A stretch of DNA of 64,000 nt from Vogesella oryzae (lineage in GTDB: Bacteria; Pseudomonadota; Gammaproteobacteria; Burkholderiales; Chromobacteriaceae). A program made the translations under genes and the position numbers. The notes under the pieces are model-generated. The model ran no database searches. It saw only the letters and a list, made by a program, of their open reading frames with translations, and was not told the origin of the DNA. Shown in pieces: positions 1-9,163 of this stretch (positions are counted from its first letter, which is position 1; each line of letters begins with the position of its first letter). The stretch is from positions 82,201-146,200 of the forward strand of contig NZ_CADEPL010000005.1 in NCBI RefSeq assembly GCF_902829295.1, in the 5' to 3' direction.

Positions 1-870
1 GGCGCCGCGCGCGGCACGGATGTCGATGCCGATGCCCGGCTTGCCGTCGATCAGGGTGACACTGTTCTGCTCGGCCTCGGTATCGCGCACGCGGCCAACA
101 TCGGCCAGGCGGATATCGCTGCCGCCACGGCTGGCGATCACCAGCGCGGCAAAATCATCGACGCTCTTGAGCTTGCCGGCCACCCGCACCGCCAGCTCGT
201 TGTGCTGGCTGCTGACCTGGCCGGCCGGATAATCACGGTTGGCCGCCGTCACCGCATCGGCCACCTCGGCCACCGATAGCCCCAGCGCCTCCAGCCGGTA
301 CGGGTCGATATCGATGCGGATCTCGCGGCGGCGCTCGCCCACCAGCTTCACCTCGCCGACGCCGGACACGGTCTGCAGCCGCTTTTTCAGTACCTGGTCC
401 ACCCAGCTGGTCAGCTCGCGCAGGCTGCTGTCGGTCGAGCTGAGGGTGTAGGACATCAGCGCTTCGTCATTGGGGTTCATCTGCGAGATGGCGGGGGTAT
501 TCACCTCGCGCCGCAGCCGGCCCTGCACCGCGCCCACCTTGTCGCGCACCTCCTGCAGCCCCTGGGCGGCATCGGCGGACAGCTCGAACTCCACCACCAC
601 GGTGGAGTTGCCCTCGAAGGAATAGGAGCGGATGTGCTTGACGCCGCTGATGGTGTTCACCGCCTCCTCGATCGGGCGGGTGACATCGCTTTCCACCACC
701 TCCGGCGAGGCGCCGGGGTAGCCGGTCATCACCACCGCCACCGGGAAACGGATATCCGGGAACTCCTCCACTGCCAGATTGCGCCAGGCAAACAGCCCCA
801 GCACGGTAAGCAGCAGCATCATCACCGCGGCGAAATACGGGTTCTGCACGCTGACGCGGGTTAGCCACAT
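1..870 (-). CDS. RND multidrug efflux permease, N-terminal part
   Basis: The first 290 residues of an inner-membrane proton-driven RND (HAE1/AcrB-like) pump; the gene runs off the left edge, so most of the protein is missing. It starts MWLTRVSVQNP, has a first membrane helix at about residues 11-30, then porter-domain sequence (EEFPDIRFPVAVV, YPGASPEVVES, YSFEGNSTVVVEF) typical of the family. The ATG at 870 follows a GAGGA ribosome site that overlaps the stop codon of the adaptor gene, so the two are probably translationally coupled. With the adaptor it should form an inner-membrane/periplasm efflux unit; no outer-membrane channel gene is visible. Family assignment is firm, the substrate unknown. 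Confidence 0.9.
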   Translation of the reverse strand, partial: MWLTRVSVQNPYFAAVMMLLLTVLGLFAWRNLAVEEFPDIRFPVAVVMTGYPGASPEVVESDVTRPIEEAVNTISGVKHIRSYSFEGNSTVVVEFELSADAAQGLQEVRDKVGAVQGRLRREVNTPAISQMNPNDEALMSYTLSSTDSSLRELTSWVDQVLKKRLQTVSGVGEVKLVGERRREIRIDIDPYRLEALGLSVAEVADAVTAANRDYPAGQVSSQHNELAVRVAGKLKSVDDFAALVIASRGGSDIRLADVGRVRDTEAEQNSVTLIDGKPGIGIDIRAARGA

Positions 871-880
871 GGCGGCGTCC

Positions 881-2005
881 TCAGCGCGGCGGCAGGGACA
901 CGGCGTCCCCGGCCTTCAGCCCCAACAGCGGTGCGGCCAACACCGTCTGGCCGGCGGCAATGCCGCTGACCGCCACCTGGCGCTCGCTGTCGGCGCGCAG
1001 CAACACCTTCACCGGCTGCCGTTGCAGGCGGCCATCCCGCACCGCCAGCAGCCACGGCGCGGCGCTGTCGGCATCGCGCAGCGCCGCCAGCGGCAGGCGG
1101 ATCGCGTTATCGACTTCGGCCAGCACCACGCCGCCCTGGGCAAACTGGCCGGCGCGCAGCCGGCCAGCGCGGTTATCCACCCGCAGGTAGACATTGAAGG
1201 TCCGGGTGGCGGCATTGGCCACCGGGTTGATGCGCACCAGCTGCGCGCTAAAGCCACCATCGATGCCTTCCACCGTGAAGCGGGCCTGCTGGCCAATTTT
1301 GAGTTGCCCCACCAGCCGCGCCGGAATGCTGGCCACGCCCTCCAGCTCGGCCAGATCGGCGATGGCGAACAGCTTCTGGTTGCGTGCCGCCTGCTCGCCC
1401 GGCTGGGTCAGCCGCGCATACACGGTGCCGGCCATCGGTGCGCGCACCTCGCTCTCGCTCAGGCTCTTGCGCGCCCGCGCCAGCTGGCTGCGCCGCGCCG
1501 CCAGCTCGCCGGCGCGCACCTGGTAGTCGCTTTCGGTTTCGTCGAACGCCAGCTTGGAAATAAAGCCCTGTTGCAGCAGTTCGCGCTGCTTGTCGAGCTT
1601 GAGGCGCGCCAGTTTCAGCCGCGCCTCGTCATTGGCCAGCTGCGCCTGCTGCTCGTTGAGCTGCTGCTGCAGCGCCTCGCTGTCGATGCGCGCCAGCAGT
1701 TGGCCGCGCGTCACCTGCTCGCCTTCGCGCACCAGCACCTGCTGCACGGTGCCGTCCACCTGCGCGGCGACCTCCGCCGACTGCAGGGCGTTGAGGGTGG
1801 CGGTAAACGGCAGCAGGCTGGCGACCGGCGCCACCGTGGTCTGCAACACGTCGGCAGCGGACAGTTGCCGCAGCGGCGCCGCCGCCTGGGCGCCGCTGGC
1901 CGGCACGGCCTCCGGCGGTGCCGGGCGGCCGCAGGCCGCGAGAGCAATAACAACGGCCGGCAGCAACAGGCTGCGGCCAACCTTGATCAGGTCAGGCGTG
2001 TGCAT
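881..2005 (-). CDS. RND efflux periplasmic adaptor lipoprotein (HlyD/MFP family)
   Basis: Membrane-fusion protein of 374 residues linking the RND permease to an outer-membrane channel. The N-terminus is a lipoprotein signal with lipobox LAAC (Cys25), followed by a biotinyl-lipoyl half (AEVAAQVDGTVQQVLVREGE), a long alpha-helical coiled-coil hairpin (about residues 90-165, rich in Q, L, A and R), the second lipoyl half (VRAPMAGTVYARLTQPGE) and a beta-barrel domain. I chose the ATG at 2005 because AAGGA lies seven bases upstream and it places the lipobox correctly; an in-frame ATG at 2023 is less well placed. It is followed after 10 bases by the permease gene and lies 28 bases after mltA on the same strand. 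Confidence 0.9.
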   Translation of the reverse strand: MHTPDLIKVGRSLLLPAVVIALAACGRPAPPEAVPASGAQAAAPLRQLSAADVLQTTVAPVASLLPFTATLNALQSAEVAAQVDGTVQQVLVREGEQVTRGQLLARIDSEALQQQLNEQQAQLANDEARLKLARLKLDKQRELLQQGFISKLAFDETESDYQVRAGELAARRSQLARARKSLSESEVRAPMAGTVYARLTQPGEQAARNQKLFAIADLAELEGVASIPARLVGQLKIGQQARFTVEGIDGGFSAQLVRINPVANAATRTFNVYLRVDNRAGRLRAGQFAQGGVVLAEVDNAIRLPLAALRDADSAAPWLLAVRDGRLQRQPVKVLLRADSERQVAVSGIAAGQTVLAAPLLGLKAGDAVSLPPR

Positions 2006-2033
2006 CGGGAATCCTTGCCGCATCAGGCGGCGT

Positions 2034-3290
2034 TCAGGGGTTGGCCGCCGGGGTCATGCCCTTGGGCAGCAGCAGCCACAGCTTGCCGCTCTGTTTCATG
2101 CGCCCGGCGTACATGCCGGCCTCGGCACCAAAGCCGAAGAAAAAGTCGGCGCGCACGCCGCCACGGATGGCGCCGCCGGTGTCCTGCGCATGCACCAGCC
2201 GGTTCAACGGCTGCGGCGTACCATCCAGCGGCCAGGTGGTGGCCAGGTACAGCGGCGCCCCCAGCGGGATGTAACGCGGATCGACCGCCACGCTGTAGCC
2301 GCCGGTCAGCGGCACGCCCATGGCGCCCAGCGGGCCGCTGTCATTGGCCGGCAGCGGTTTGAAGAACACGTAGCTGGGGTTGACGGCAAACAGCTCGGCA
2401 CGACGCTGCGGGTTGGCCGCAATCCACGCCTTGATGCTTTGCATCGATACGTCCTCGATACGCATCTGCCCCTGGTCTACCAGCCAGCGGCCGATGGACT
2501 TGTAGCCGTGGCCGTTCTGGTCGGCATAGCCGACACGGATAAAGCTGCCATCTTCCAGCTGGATGCGGCCGGAGCCCTGCACCTGCAGGAAGAACAGCTC
2601 GGTTTCGTCTTCCACCCACGCCAGCACCGGCATAGTCGCCACACCCTTGCCGGCGTCGATCTCGCCACGGGTGTAGTACGGCAGCAGGCGGTTGCCCTCC
2701 AGCCGGCCTTTCAGCGCACGGGTGCGGCTGTCGGTGACAAAGTCGGCCAGGGTGATCTGGATTTCGCCATCGCCGGCCACGGTCTTGCCCGGCACCAGCT
2801 GCAGGCGGTTGCCACTGCCGCGGCGCGCCACCAGTTGCGGCAGCGCCCGCTGCGCCGGCGTGATGTCCAGCACATACAAATCGGCCGGCACGCCGTACAC
2901 CGGATACGGCGTCTGCGGCGACTGGCTGCGACTGCCGGCCAGCAGCGGCTCGTAGTAGCCGGTAATCAGTCCGCTATCCTTGCCGGCCTCGCTGACCTGC
3001 CACGGCACGAAGCGCTGCTCGTAGAAGCTGCGCACCGCCTGCGGGTTGGCCGCATCGGTGGCGCTGGCTTCGCTGCAGGCGCCCTGCCACTGCGGCCGCC
3101 CCTGCAGGCTGCGGCAGCTGGCACGCAACGCCGCCAGGCTTTCGCCCGCCAGCGGCGCGCCCCAGCCGGGCAGATCACTGAAACGGGCCGGCTGGTAGCT
3201 CACCGGACTGCTGCTGCCGCCGGATGGCGGATAGCTGGCACAGGCAGCCAGCAGCAGGGTGCTGGCCAGGGTCATCAGACGCTTGAACAT
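2034..3290 (-). CDS. mltA: Membrane-bound lytic murein transglycosylase A
   Basis: Outer-membrane lipoprotein (418 residues) that cleaves the MurNAc-GlcNAc bond of peptidoglycan to form 1,6-anhydro ends. The lipobox LLLAAC places the lipidated Cys at residue 17 when the ATG at 3290 is used; this decides the start, although no strong ribosome site is visible. The middle carries the MltA domain (GLITGYYEPLLAGS, PYPVYGVPADLY) and the C-terminal 3D domain (LVHAQDTGGAIRGGVRADFF) contains the expected catalytic aspartate. Length matches the family. It lies upstream of the RND adaptor on the same strand, but a shared function is not implied. One GTTGGCCGC repeat spans its stop region and two lie inside it. 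Confidence 0.93.
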   Translation of the reverse strand: MFKRLMTLASTLLLAACASYPPSGGSSSPVSYQPARFSDLPGWGAPLAGESLAALRASCRSLQGRPQWQGACSEASATDAANPQAVRSFYEQRFVPWQVSEAGKDSGLITGYYEPLLAGSRSQSPQTPYPVYGVPADLYVLDITPAQRALPQLVARRGSGNRLQLVPGKTVAGDGEIQITLADFVTDSRTRALKGRLEGNRLLPYYTRGEIDAGKGVATMPVLAWVEDETELFFLQVQGSGRIQLEDGSFIRVGYADQNGHGYKSIGRWLVDQGQMRIEDVSMQSIKAWIAANPQRRAELFAVNPSYVFFKPLPANDSGPLGAMGVPLTGGYSVAVDPRYIPLGAPLYLATTWPLDGTPQPLNRLVHAQDTGGAIRGGVRADFFFGFGAEAGMYAGRMKQSGKLWLLLPKGMTPAANP

Positions 3291-3410
3291 GGATGGGTCG
3301 CGGGCAGTGGAATCGGACAGGTTGGCCGCAGCGGCGGCGAAAATGCGATGGTAATGAAGGGCGGCGAAGAAAGGCAAATGCCTGCCGCCAGGCAGGCCGC
3401 GCCACGGCGC

Positions 3411-3941
3411 TTAGGGCCCCGGCAGCGCCGCTTCCACCGCCTTGATGAAGCTGGCGGAATCCGGCCGCGTCAGCGGGCTGAAGGCGGTGACGGTCTTGCC
3501 GTCGGCGGCGATCACGTACTTGTAGAAGTTCCACTTCGGCGCATCGCCGCTGGCCGCGGCCAGCTGCCGGAACAGCGGATCGGCCTCATCGCCGCGCACA
3601 TGCACGCGGCTGGCCATCGGGAAACTGACGCCGTAGTTCACCTGGCAGAAACTGGCGACCGCCTGATCCTGGTCCAGCTCCTGGAAAAAATCGTCGCTGG
3701 GAAAGCCCACCACCACCAGCCCCTTGTCGCGGTAGTTCTGCCACAGCGTCTGCAGCCCCTTGAACTGCGGGGTAAAGCCGCAATGGCTTGCGGTATTGAC
3801 CACCACCACCGCCTTGCCCTGATAGGCACACATATCGATGCTGCCACCGCTCAGGCCGGGAACGCGGTGGTCGAGCAAGGGCGGGCAGGCGGCACTGGCG
3901 ATGGCCGGCAACAACAGCAACAGGGAGGACAGCTTGCGCAT
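3411..3941 (-). CDS. Periplasmic glutathione peroxidase-like thiol peroxidase
   Basis: A 176-residue thioredoxin-fold peroxidase. The first 17 or so residues form a Sec signal peptide ending ASA-A, so the enzyme should act in the periplasm. The peroxidatic Cys54 lies in NTASHCGFTPQ, and the KWNFYKY segment supplies the conserved Trp and Asn of the glutathione peroxidase site; FPSDDFFQELD replaces the usual FPCNQFGxQEP, so the second loop is divergent and the typical resolving Cys position differs. The ATG at 3941 has GGAG eight bases upstream. It probably reduces peroxides using thioredoxin-like donors rather than glutathione (inference from bacterial relatives). Confidence 0.85.
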   Translation of the reverse strand: MRKLSSLLLLLPAIASAACPPLLDHRVPGLSGGSIDMCAYQGKAVVVVNTASHCGFTPQFKGLQTLWQNYRDKGLVVVGFPSDDFFQELDQDQAVASFCQVNYGVSFPMASRVHVRGDEADPLFRQLAAASGDAPKWNFYKYVIAADGKTVTAFSPLTRPDSASFIKAVEAALPGP

Positions 3942-3975
3942 GGCGGGGACTCCGGCAACAAATGGCTGAACAGAC

Positions 3976-4005
3976 GTTGGCCGCAACGCGAACGTTGCGG
4001 CCAAC
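3976..4005. repeat. Inverted TGCGGCCAAC pair forming a 13-bp hairpin
   Basis: GTTGGCCGCAACG and its exact complement CGTTGCGGCCAAC are separated by a CGAA tetraloop. The element lies between the thioredoxin stop and the gpx start, both on the minus strand. It is built from two inverted copies of the window-wide repeat; no T-run follows on either side, so it may stabilise mRNA ends or act as a weak terminator. Confidence 0.85.
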
Positions 4006-4061
4006 AGTGATACAGACCGCTTGCGCGGCCACAAGTTGCGTTACCGCGCCCGGCGCCAGGC

Positions 4062-4424
4062 TTACTGCTCCTTGCTGGCGATGTCGGCGCGGACCTGCTC
4101 CATGTCCAGATCGCGTACTGCCTGGATCAGCTGGTCGAACTGGCCGCCCATCATGGCGCCAGCCTGATGGAACACCACGATGCCGTCTTTCAGCGCCATC
4201 AGCGTCGGAATGGAACGGATCTGGAAATGCGCCGCCAGCTCGCGTTCGGCTTCGGTATCGATCTTGCCGAACACGATGTCCGGGTGCTTGTCGGCAGCCG
4301 CCTCGAAAATCGGGCCGAACATCTTGCAAGGACCACACCAGTCGGCCCAGAAATCCAGAAACAGGATACCGTCGCGCTCGGCGTAGTCGTTGAAGGTATC
4401 GGCGGTGATGTTCACGTAAGACAT
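4062..4424 (-). CDS. Thioredoxin family protein
   Basis: Cytoplasmic thioredoxin of 120 residues with the redox motif WCGPCK (Cys30 and Cys33), the preceding FLDFWADW strand and the cis-proline loop RSIPTL. It should reduce protein disulfides and supply electrons to peroxidases and reductases. The ATG at 4424 is supported by AAGGA seven bases upstream; an upstream in-frame ATG (4496) would add an unlikely basic extension. It sits directly upstream of the periplasmic peroxidase gene on the same strand, separated by the hairpin made of repeat units. It could be one of several thioredoxins in the genome, so I do not give it the trxA symbol. Confidence 0.9.
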   Translation of the reverse strand: MSYVNITADTFNDYAERDGILFLDFWADWCGPCKMFGPIFEAAADKHPDIVFGKIDTEAERELAAHFQIRSIPTLMALKDGIVVFHQAGAMMGGQFDQLIQAVRDLDMEQVRADIASKEQ

Positions 4425-4533
4425 GCTGTCATCCTTGGTTGCGGCCGGCGACGATTGCCGGCCCTGATGTCTGGAGAAGTGGCGCTGCCGCGGCAAATCT
4501 CAAGGCAGGATCACCATTGAATTTATAAATTTT

Positions 4534-5508
4534 TTAATTGTGTGTCGCTATCGCTGACTGCGGCTGGCGATGGGTGATGCGCCAGCACTGGTGGATCTTC
4601 TTGTTGCGGAAGTCCTCCGGCACCGATTGCTTGCTGATGTCGCGTACCGCGTAGTCCTCCACCAGCAGTGGGCTGAGCTCGAAACTGCGCAGGTTGTTGG
4701 AGAAATACAGCACGCCGTCCGGCGCCAGCAGGCGCATGGCACCGTCCACCAGCTTGACGTGGTCGCGCTGCACATCCAGCTCGTCCTGCATCTTCTTGCT
4801 GTTGGAGAAGCTCGGCGGGTCCATCACGATCAGATCGAACTGCTTGCCGGCAAAGGCGGCGTCTTCCAGATACTGGAACACGTCGTCGCGGACCAGCACG
4901 TGCCTGGCCAGATCCAGGCCGTTGAGCTCGAAATTGCGGCGGCTCCACGCCTGATAGGTGTTGGACAGGTCTACCGTCTCGCTGCTGACGGCACCGCCGG
5001 CGGCGGCGTAAACGGTAAAGCTGCCGGTGTAGGCAAACAGGTTGAGAAAGCGCTTGCCGGCGGCTTCTTCGCGCACCCGCTTGCGGGTGTTGCGGTGATC
5101 GAGAAACAGGCCGGTATCCAGATAGGCATCCAGGTTCACCCAGAAACGCTGGCCCTGCTCCGCCACCACGAAATCCTCGCCCTCGCGGCCGGTCTTCTCG
5201 TACTGGCTGTCGCCCTTCTGCCGGCGGCGCGCCTTCAGCGAGATGGCGTCCGGCGCCACGCCGGTGACCTCGCAAATTGCCTGTTGTACCGCGGCGATCC
5301 ATTCGGCGTATTCGTCATCGCCGATCTGCCAGCCGGTATCGTATTCCTGCAGGTGGATACGCTCGCCGTAGACATCGATGATCAGCGGGAATTGCGGCAC
5401 ATCGCGGTCGTACACGCGCCAGGCCTCCAGCTCGCCGCGACGCGCCCACTTGGCGTAATGCTTGTAGTTCTTGGAGAGACGGCCAACAAAGGCGGATACG
5501 TCTACCAT
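4534..5508 (-). CDS. Class I SAM-dependent rRNA methyltransferase, RlmK-type
   Basis: A 324-residue protein matching the C-terminal (RlmK) half of the E. coli RlmKL fusion, which makes 7-methylguanosine at 23S rRNA position 2069. The SAM site is seen as FLNLFAYTGSFTVYAAAGGA (about 155-175), and the catalytic MDPPSFSNS motif sits near residue 230. The N-terminal NRLxK-like segment (RLSKNYKHYAKWARR) and QEYDTGW region match the family. The ATG at 5508 has GAGG six bases upstream. A stand-alone RlmK without the RlmL half is usual in several betaproteobacteria; exact target base is inferred from homology. Confidence 0.85.
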   Translation of the reverse strand: MVDVSAFVGRLSKNYKHYAKWARRGELEAWRVYDRDVPQFPLIIDVYGERIHLQEYDTGWQIGDDEYAEWIAAVQQAICEVTGVAPDAISLKARRRQKGDSQYEKTGREGEDFVVAEQGQRFWVNLDAYLDTGLFLDHRNTRKRVREEAAGKRFLNLFAYTGSFTVYAAAGGAVSSETVDLSNTYQAWSRRNFELNGLDLARHVLVRDDVFQYLEDAAFAGKQFDLIVMDPPSFSNSKKMQDELDVQRDHVKLVDGAMRLLAPDGVLYFSNNLRSFELSPLLVEDYAVRDISKQSVPEDFRNKKIHQCWRITHRQPQSAIATHN

Positions 5509-5527
5509 GGTTTACCTCGGAAATGCG

Positions 5528-5552
5528 ACGCGCCGGAGGATGTCCGGCGCGT
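5528..5552. terminator. GC-rich hairpin between coaD and the methyltransferase
   Basis: ACGCGCCGGA pairs with TCCGGCGCGT around a five-base loop, immediately upstream of the methyltransferase start. It lies just downstream of coaD together with the 20-bp palindrome at 5566. No U-run follows, so termination is possible but unproven. Confidence 0.5.
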
Positions 5553-5565
5553 GGGGTATGCGGTA

Positions 5566-5585
5566 TGCGGCCAACGTTGGCCGCA
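5566..5585. repeat. Perfect 20-bp palindrome of paired repeats
   Basis: TGCGGCCAACGTTGGCCGCA, two head-to-head copies of the window-wide decamer, 12 bases after the coaD stop. The same 20-mer recurs exactly at 26080, 41453, 47097 and 52450. Confidence 0.95.
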
Positions 5586-5597
5586 GTGTGGTGATGC

Positions 5598-6137
5598 TTA
5601 GTCCAGCTGCTGCACCTGCTGCTGATAATAGTTTACCAGCTTGCGGTACACCGGTTCCGGCACGTAGTGGCGAATCATCTGTTCCCAGCCTTGCGGCCCC
5701 ATCAGTCCCTTCACCATGGTGGAGGACACCTCGGCGTATTCGCGCGGCGGCAGCAGGAAGATGGTGGTGATATCGGCGTGCAGGTCGGAGTTAATGTAGC
5801 GCATGGTGCGCTCGTACTCGTAATCACTGGCGGTGCGGATGCCGCGGATGATGTAGTTGGCGTCGATGCTCTGCGCGTAATTGACCAGAAACTGGTTTTC
5901 GAACACTTCCACCTTGAGCTTGGAAAAGCCACGCGTCACCGCGCGCAGCATGTCCAGCCGCTCGTCCACCGAGAAGCTGCAGCGTTTTTCCGGATTGACG
6001 CCAATGGCAACCACCAGCTCGTCGAACAGCTCGACGGCTTCGCGGATCATCCACAGATGCCCGTTGGTTACCGGGTCAAAACTCCCGGCATAGACGGCTC
6101 GCTTCAATTGACGCTTTCCTTTGTTGCTATGTGTCAT
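5598..6137 (-). CDS. coaD: Phosphopantetheine adenylyltransferase
   Basis: Catalyses ATP + 4'-phosphopantetheine to dephospho-CoA, the penultimate step of CoA synthesis, in the cytoplasm. The nucleotidyltransferase signature [12 protein letters not shown], the [12 protein letters not shown] loop and the C-terminal VSSTMVK motif (variant of ISSTLVR) are all present. As annotated (179 residues) it carries about ten residues more than most CoaD proteins; a TTG at 6107 preceded by AGGA would give the more typical N-terminus LKRAVYAGS, so the start is uncertain. Function is secure. Confidence 0.95.
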   Translation of the reverse strand: MTHSNKGKRQLKRAVYAGSFDPVTNGHLWMIREAVELFDELVVAIGVNPEKRCSFSVDERLDMLRAVTRGFSKLKVEVFENQFLVNYAQSIDANYIIRGIRTASDYEYERTMRYINSDLHADITTIFLLPPREYAEVSSTMVKGLMGPQGWEQMIRHYVPEPVYRKLVNYYQQQVQQLD

Positions 6138-6194
6138 GGCGGAATGTACTTGCGGCTAGAAGGTGGGACAAGGTTTTTTTGCTGCATTGCAGAA

Positions 6195-6234
6195 TAAAAA
6201 GCACCGGAGCGGTGCGATTCACCACTCCGGTGCT
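6195..6234 (-). terminator. Rho-independent terminator of the dpp operon
   Basis: AGCACCGGAG and CTCCGGTGCT form the outer stem, with GGTG/CACC extending it inside; on the minus strand the stem is followed by TTTTTATTC. It lies 35 bases past the dppF stop. Confidence 0.85.
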
Positions 6235-6268
6235 TGTACTGTAGTGCATGGGCCTGACCACAGTGCGC

Positions 6269-7243
6269 TCAGGCGTTGATGCTCTCCGCGTGGTGACAGG
6301 CCACCTGATGCCCCGCCAGTTCGCGCAGTTGCGGCACTTCCTGACTGCAACGCTCGGTGGCAAACGGGCAACGCTTGTGGAAGGCGCAGCCGGTCGGCGG
6401 ATTGAGCGGGCTGGGCAGCTCGCCAGTGATCTTGATCTTGGCGCGGCGGTCTTCCTCGCGCACCGACGGCGTCGCCGACAGCAGCGCCTTGGTGTACGGG
6501 TGCAGCGGCTGGCTGTAGATCGCCTCCTTGCTGCCCACTTCCACCGCACGGCCCAGATACATCACCATCACGTCGTCGGCCACGTGCTCGACCACTGCCA
6601 GGTTGTGCGAGATAAACACATAGGCGGTGTTGAACTCTTCCTGCAAATCCATGAACAGGTTCAGTACCTGTGCCTGGATCGATACGTCCAATGCCGAGGT
6701 CGGTTCGTCGGCGACCACGATCTGCGGCTGCAGCATCATGGCGCGCGCGATGGCAATACGCTGGCGCTGGCCGCCGGAGAACATGTGCGGGTAGCGGTAG
6801 TAGTGCTCCGGGCGCAGGCCGACGCGCTTCATCATCGCCCGCACTTTTACTTCACGCTCGCTGGCGGACAGCTTGGTGTTGATCAGCAGCGGCTCGCCCA
6901 GCTGGTCGCCGATCTTCTGGCGCGGGTTGAGCGAGGCATACGGGTTCTGGAACACCATCTGCACCTTGCTGCGCATCGCCTTCAGCTCGGCCTTGCTGGC
7001 GCGGGCGATATCGACGCCATCCAGCACCAGCGAGCCGGCGGTCGGCGCCTCGATCAGCGTCAGCTGGCGCGCCAGCGTGGACTTGCCGCAACCGGACTCG
7101 CCCACCACGGCCAGCGTCTTGCCGGACTTGAGTTCGAACGATACGCCGTTAAGCGCCTTTACCATCGCCTTCGGCTTCAGGAAGCCCTGCGACACCTCGT
7201 AGTGACGGGTCAGGTCGCGAGCCTGCAATACGGTCTGGCTCAT
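6269..7243 (-). CDS. dppF: Dipeptide ABC transporter ATP-binding protein DppF
   Basis: One of two ATPases powering the dipeptide importer. The 324 residues contain Walker [10 protein letters not shown], the signature [14 protein letters not shown], Walker [13 protein letters not shown] and the C-terminal oligopeptide/dipeptide transporter extension with the clustered cysteines ([18 protein letters not shown]) found in DppD/DppF/OppD/OppF. The start overlaps the dppD stop by four bases (ATGA) and GGAGG precedes it, so the two ATPases are translationally coupled. It is the last gene of dppABCDF. Confidence 0.93.
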   Translation of the reverse strand: MSQTVLQARDLTRHYEVSQGFLKPKAMVKALNGVSFELKSGKTLAVVGESGCGKSTLARQLTLIEAPTAGSLVLDGVDIARASKAELKAMRSKVQMVFQNPYASLNPRQKIGDQLGEPLLINTKLSASEREVKVRAMMKRVGLRPEHYYRYPHMFSGGQRQRIAIARAMMLQPQIVVADEPTSALDVSIQAQVLNLFMDLQEEFNTAYVFISHNLAVVEHVADDVMVMYLGRAVEVGSKEAIYSQPLHPYTKALLSATPSVREEDRRAKIKITGELPSPLNPPTGCAFHKRCPFATERCSQEVPQLRELAGHQVACHHAESINA

Positions 7244-8214
7244 TGGGCCTCCTTGTCAAACAGCGGGTAGAAGCAGCGCACGGCGCCATGCTCATACGGG
7301 GTAATGGCCGGACGTTCGGCGCGGCAGCGCTCCTGCACATACGGGCAGCGCGGGCTGAGCAGACAGCCTTTCGGGCGGTCGTACTGGCCCGGCACGATAC
7401 CCGGCAGCGTGGTCAGGCGACGCGCCCCCTTGCTGTGTTCCGGGATGGAGGACAGCAGCGCCTCGGTGTACGGGTGCACCGGGTGCTGGAACAGACGCGG
7501 CACATGGCCTTCTTCTGCCACCTGGCCGGCATACATCACCGCCACGCGGTGCGCCACTTCGGCAATCACCGCCAGATCATGGGTAATCATGATCAGCGCC
7601 ATATTGCGCTCTTTCTGCAGATTGACCAGCAGCTCCATGATCTGCGCCTGGATGGTGACGTCCAGCGCGGTGGTCGGTTCGTCGGCAATCAGCAGTTTGG
7701 GGTTACAGGCCAGGGCCACCGCAATCATCACGCGCTGGCTCATGCCGCCGGACAGCTGGTGCGGGTAGGCTTCCAGACGGGTCTTGGCTGCCGGGATTTC
7801 CACCAGTTCCATCAGTTCCAGCGCGCGCGCTTTCAGCTCCGCGCCACGCAGCCCCTGATGCACTTTCAGCACTTCCATGATCTGGTAGCCGACGGTGTAG
7901 CTGGGGTTGAGCGAGGTCATCGGGTCCTGGAAGATCATGGCGATGTCTTTGCCCACGATCTTGCGGCGCTCTTTCGGGCTGATGGTCAGCAGGTTCTTGC
8001 CGTCGAATTCCAGCTGGTCGGCAACGATGCGGCCCTGCCCTTCCAGCAGCCCCATCATTGCCATCATGGTGACGGACTTGCCGGAGCCGGACTCGCCGAC
8101 GATACCGACGATCTCGCCCTGGTCGACACTAAGGTCGAGGTTTTCTACCGCGCGGAACGGGTTGGCCGCATTGCCGAACTCGACCGACAGATTCTTGATT
8201 TGCAACAGACTCAT
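7240..8214 (-). CDS. dppD: Dipeptide ABC transporter ATP-binding protein DppD
   Basis: Second ATPase of the dipeptide importer, 324 residues, with Walker [10 protein letters not shown], signature [15 protein letters not shown], Walker [13 protein letters not shown] and the peptide-transporter C-terminal extension ([18 protein letters not shown]). It overlaps dppF by four bases and follows dppC after nine bases, so it is within one polycistronic unit. One GTTGGCCGCA repeat (8161) encodes part of the N-terminal region. Confidence 0.93.
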   Translation of the reverse strand: MSLLQIKNLSVEFGNAANPFRAVENLDLSVDQGEIVGIVGESGSGKSVTMMAMMGLLEGQGRIVADQLEFDGKNLLTISPKERRKIVGKDIAMIFQDPMTSLNPSYTVGYQIMEVLKVHQGLRGAELKARALELMELVEIPAAKTRLEAYPHQLSGGMSQRVMIAVALACNPKLLIADEPTTALDVTIQAQIMELLVNLQKERNMALIMITHDLAVIAEVAHRVAVMYAGQVAEEGHVPRLFQHPVHPYTEALLSSIPEHSKGARRLTTLPGIVPGQYDRPKGCLLSPRCPYVQERCRAERPAITPYEHGAVRCFYPLFDKEAQ

Positions 8215-8223
8215 GATTTTCCC

Positions 8224-9150
8224 TTACGCCGCGCGCTTCATTTTCGGGTCCAGCGCGTCACGCAGACCGTCACCCATCAGGTTGATCGACAGCACCGCCA
8301 GCAGAATGGTCAGGCCGGGCATCAGCACCACCCACCAGGCACTGGTCATGTAGTCACGGGCGCCGGACAGCATGGTGCCCCACTCCGGCGTCGGCGGCTG
8401 CACACCCATGCCGAGGAAGCCCAGTGCGGAGATTTCCAGGATGGCGGAAGAGAAGCTCATGGTGGCATGCACGATCAGCGGTGCCATGCAGTTGGGCAGC
8501 ACGGTCACGAACATCAGGCGCAGCAGTTCGGCACCGGATACCCGGGCCGCGGTCACGTAGTCGCGGTTCAGCTCGGTAATGGCGGAAGCACGAGTCAGTC
8601 GCACGTAACCCGGCAGGCCCACCACGGCGATGGCGATCATGGCGTTGATCAGGCCCGGCCCGAGAATGGCCATGATGGCGATGGCCAGCAGCAGCGACGG
8701 CAGCGCCATCATGATGTCCATCAGCCGCATGATCAGGCCGCCCAGCACCTTGGGGAAGAATGCCGCCAGCAGGCCCAGGATCACGCCCGGAATCAGCGAC
8801 AGCAGCACCGACATCAGGCTGATCAGCAGCGACATGCGCGCACCGTAGAACAGGCGCGCCATGATGTCGCGGCCCAGTTCGTCGGTGCCCAGCAGGAACT
8901 GGCTGACACCGCCTTCGGCCCACGATGGCGGGGTCAGCAGGTGGTCACGGTACTGTTCCAGCGGATCGTGCGGCGAGATGATGCCGGCGAACAGCGCACA
9001 GAACACCACGACCGACATGAAAATCAGGCCGGCTACGGCGCCCTTGTTCTGCTTGAAGCTGGACCAGAATTCCTTCAGCGGCGACGGATAGCTCAGCGCC
9101 GGATCTTCGTTGGCCGCAACGGTTTGCGACGTTGTATTCACATTTGCCAT
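8224..9150 (-). CDS. dppC: Dipeptide ABC transporter permease DppC
   Basis: Inner-membrane permease subunit (308 residues) with an N-terminal cytoplasmic tail, a first helix (GAVAGLIFMSVVVFCALFAG), a periplasmic loop typical of the OppC family (FLLGTDELGRDIMARLFYGA) and five further membrane segments. The EAA loop that docks the ATPase is seen in the RASAITELNRDYVTAARVSG region. AGGAA precedes the ATG at 9150. It lies between dppB and dppD in the operon; a GTTGGCCGCA repeat codes for residues near the N-terminus. Confidence 0.93.
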   Translation of the reverse strand: MANVNTTSQTVAANEDPALSYPSPLKEFWSSFKQNKGAVAGLIFMSVVVFCALFAGIISPHDPLEQYRDHLLTPPSWAEGGVSQFLLGTDELGRDIMARLFYGARMSLLISLMSVLLSLIPGVILGLLAAFFPKVLGGLIMRLMDIMMALPSLLLAIAIMAILGPGLINAMIAIAVVGLPGYVRLTRASAITELNRDYVTAARVSGAELLRLMFVTVLPNCMAPLIVHATMSFSSAILEISALGFLGMGVQPPTPEWGTMLSGARDYMTSAWWVVLMPGLTILLAVLSINLMGDGLRDALDPKMKRAA

Positions 9151-9163
9151 GTTGGTTTCCTGC

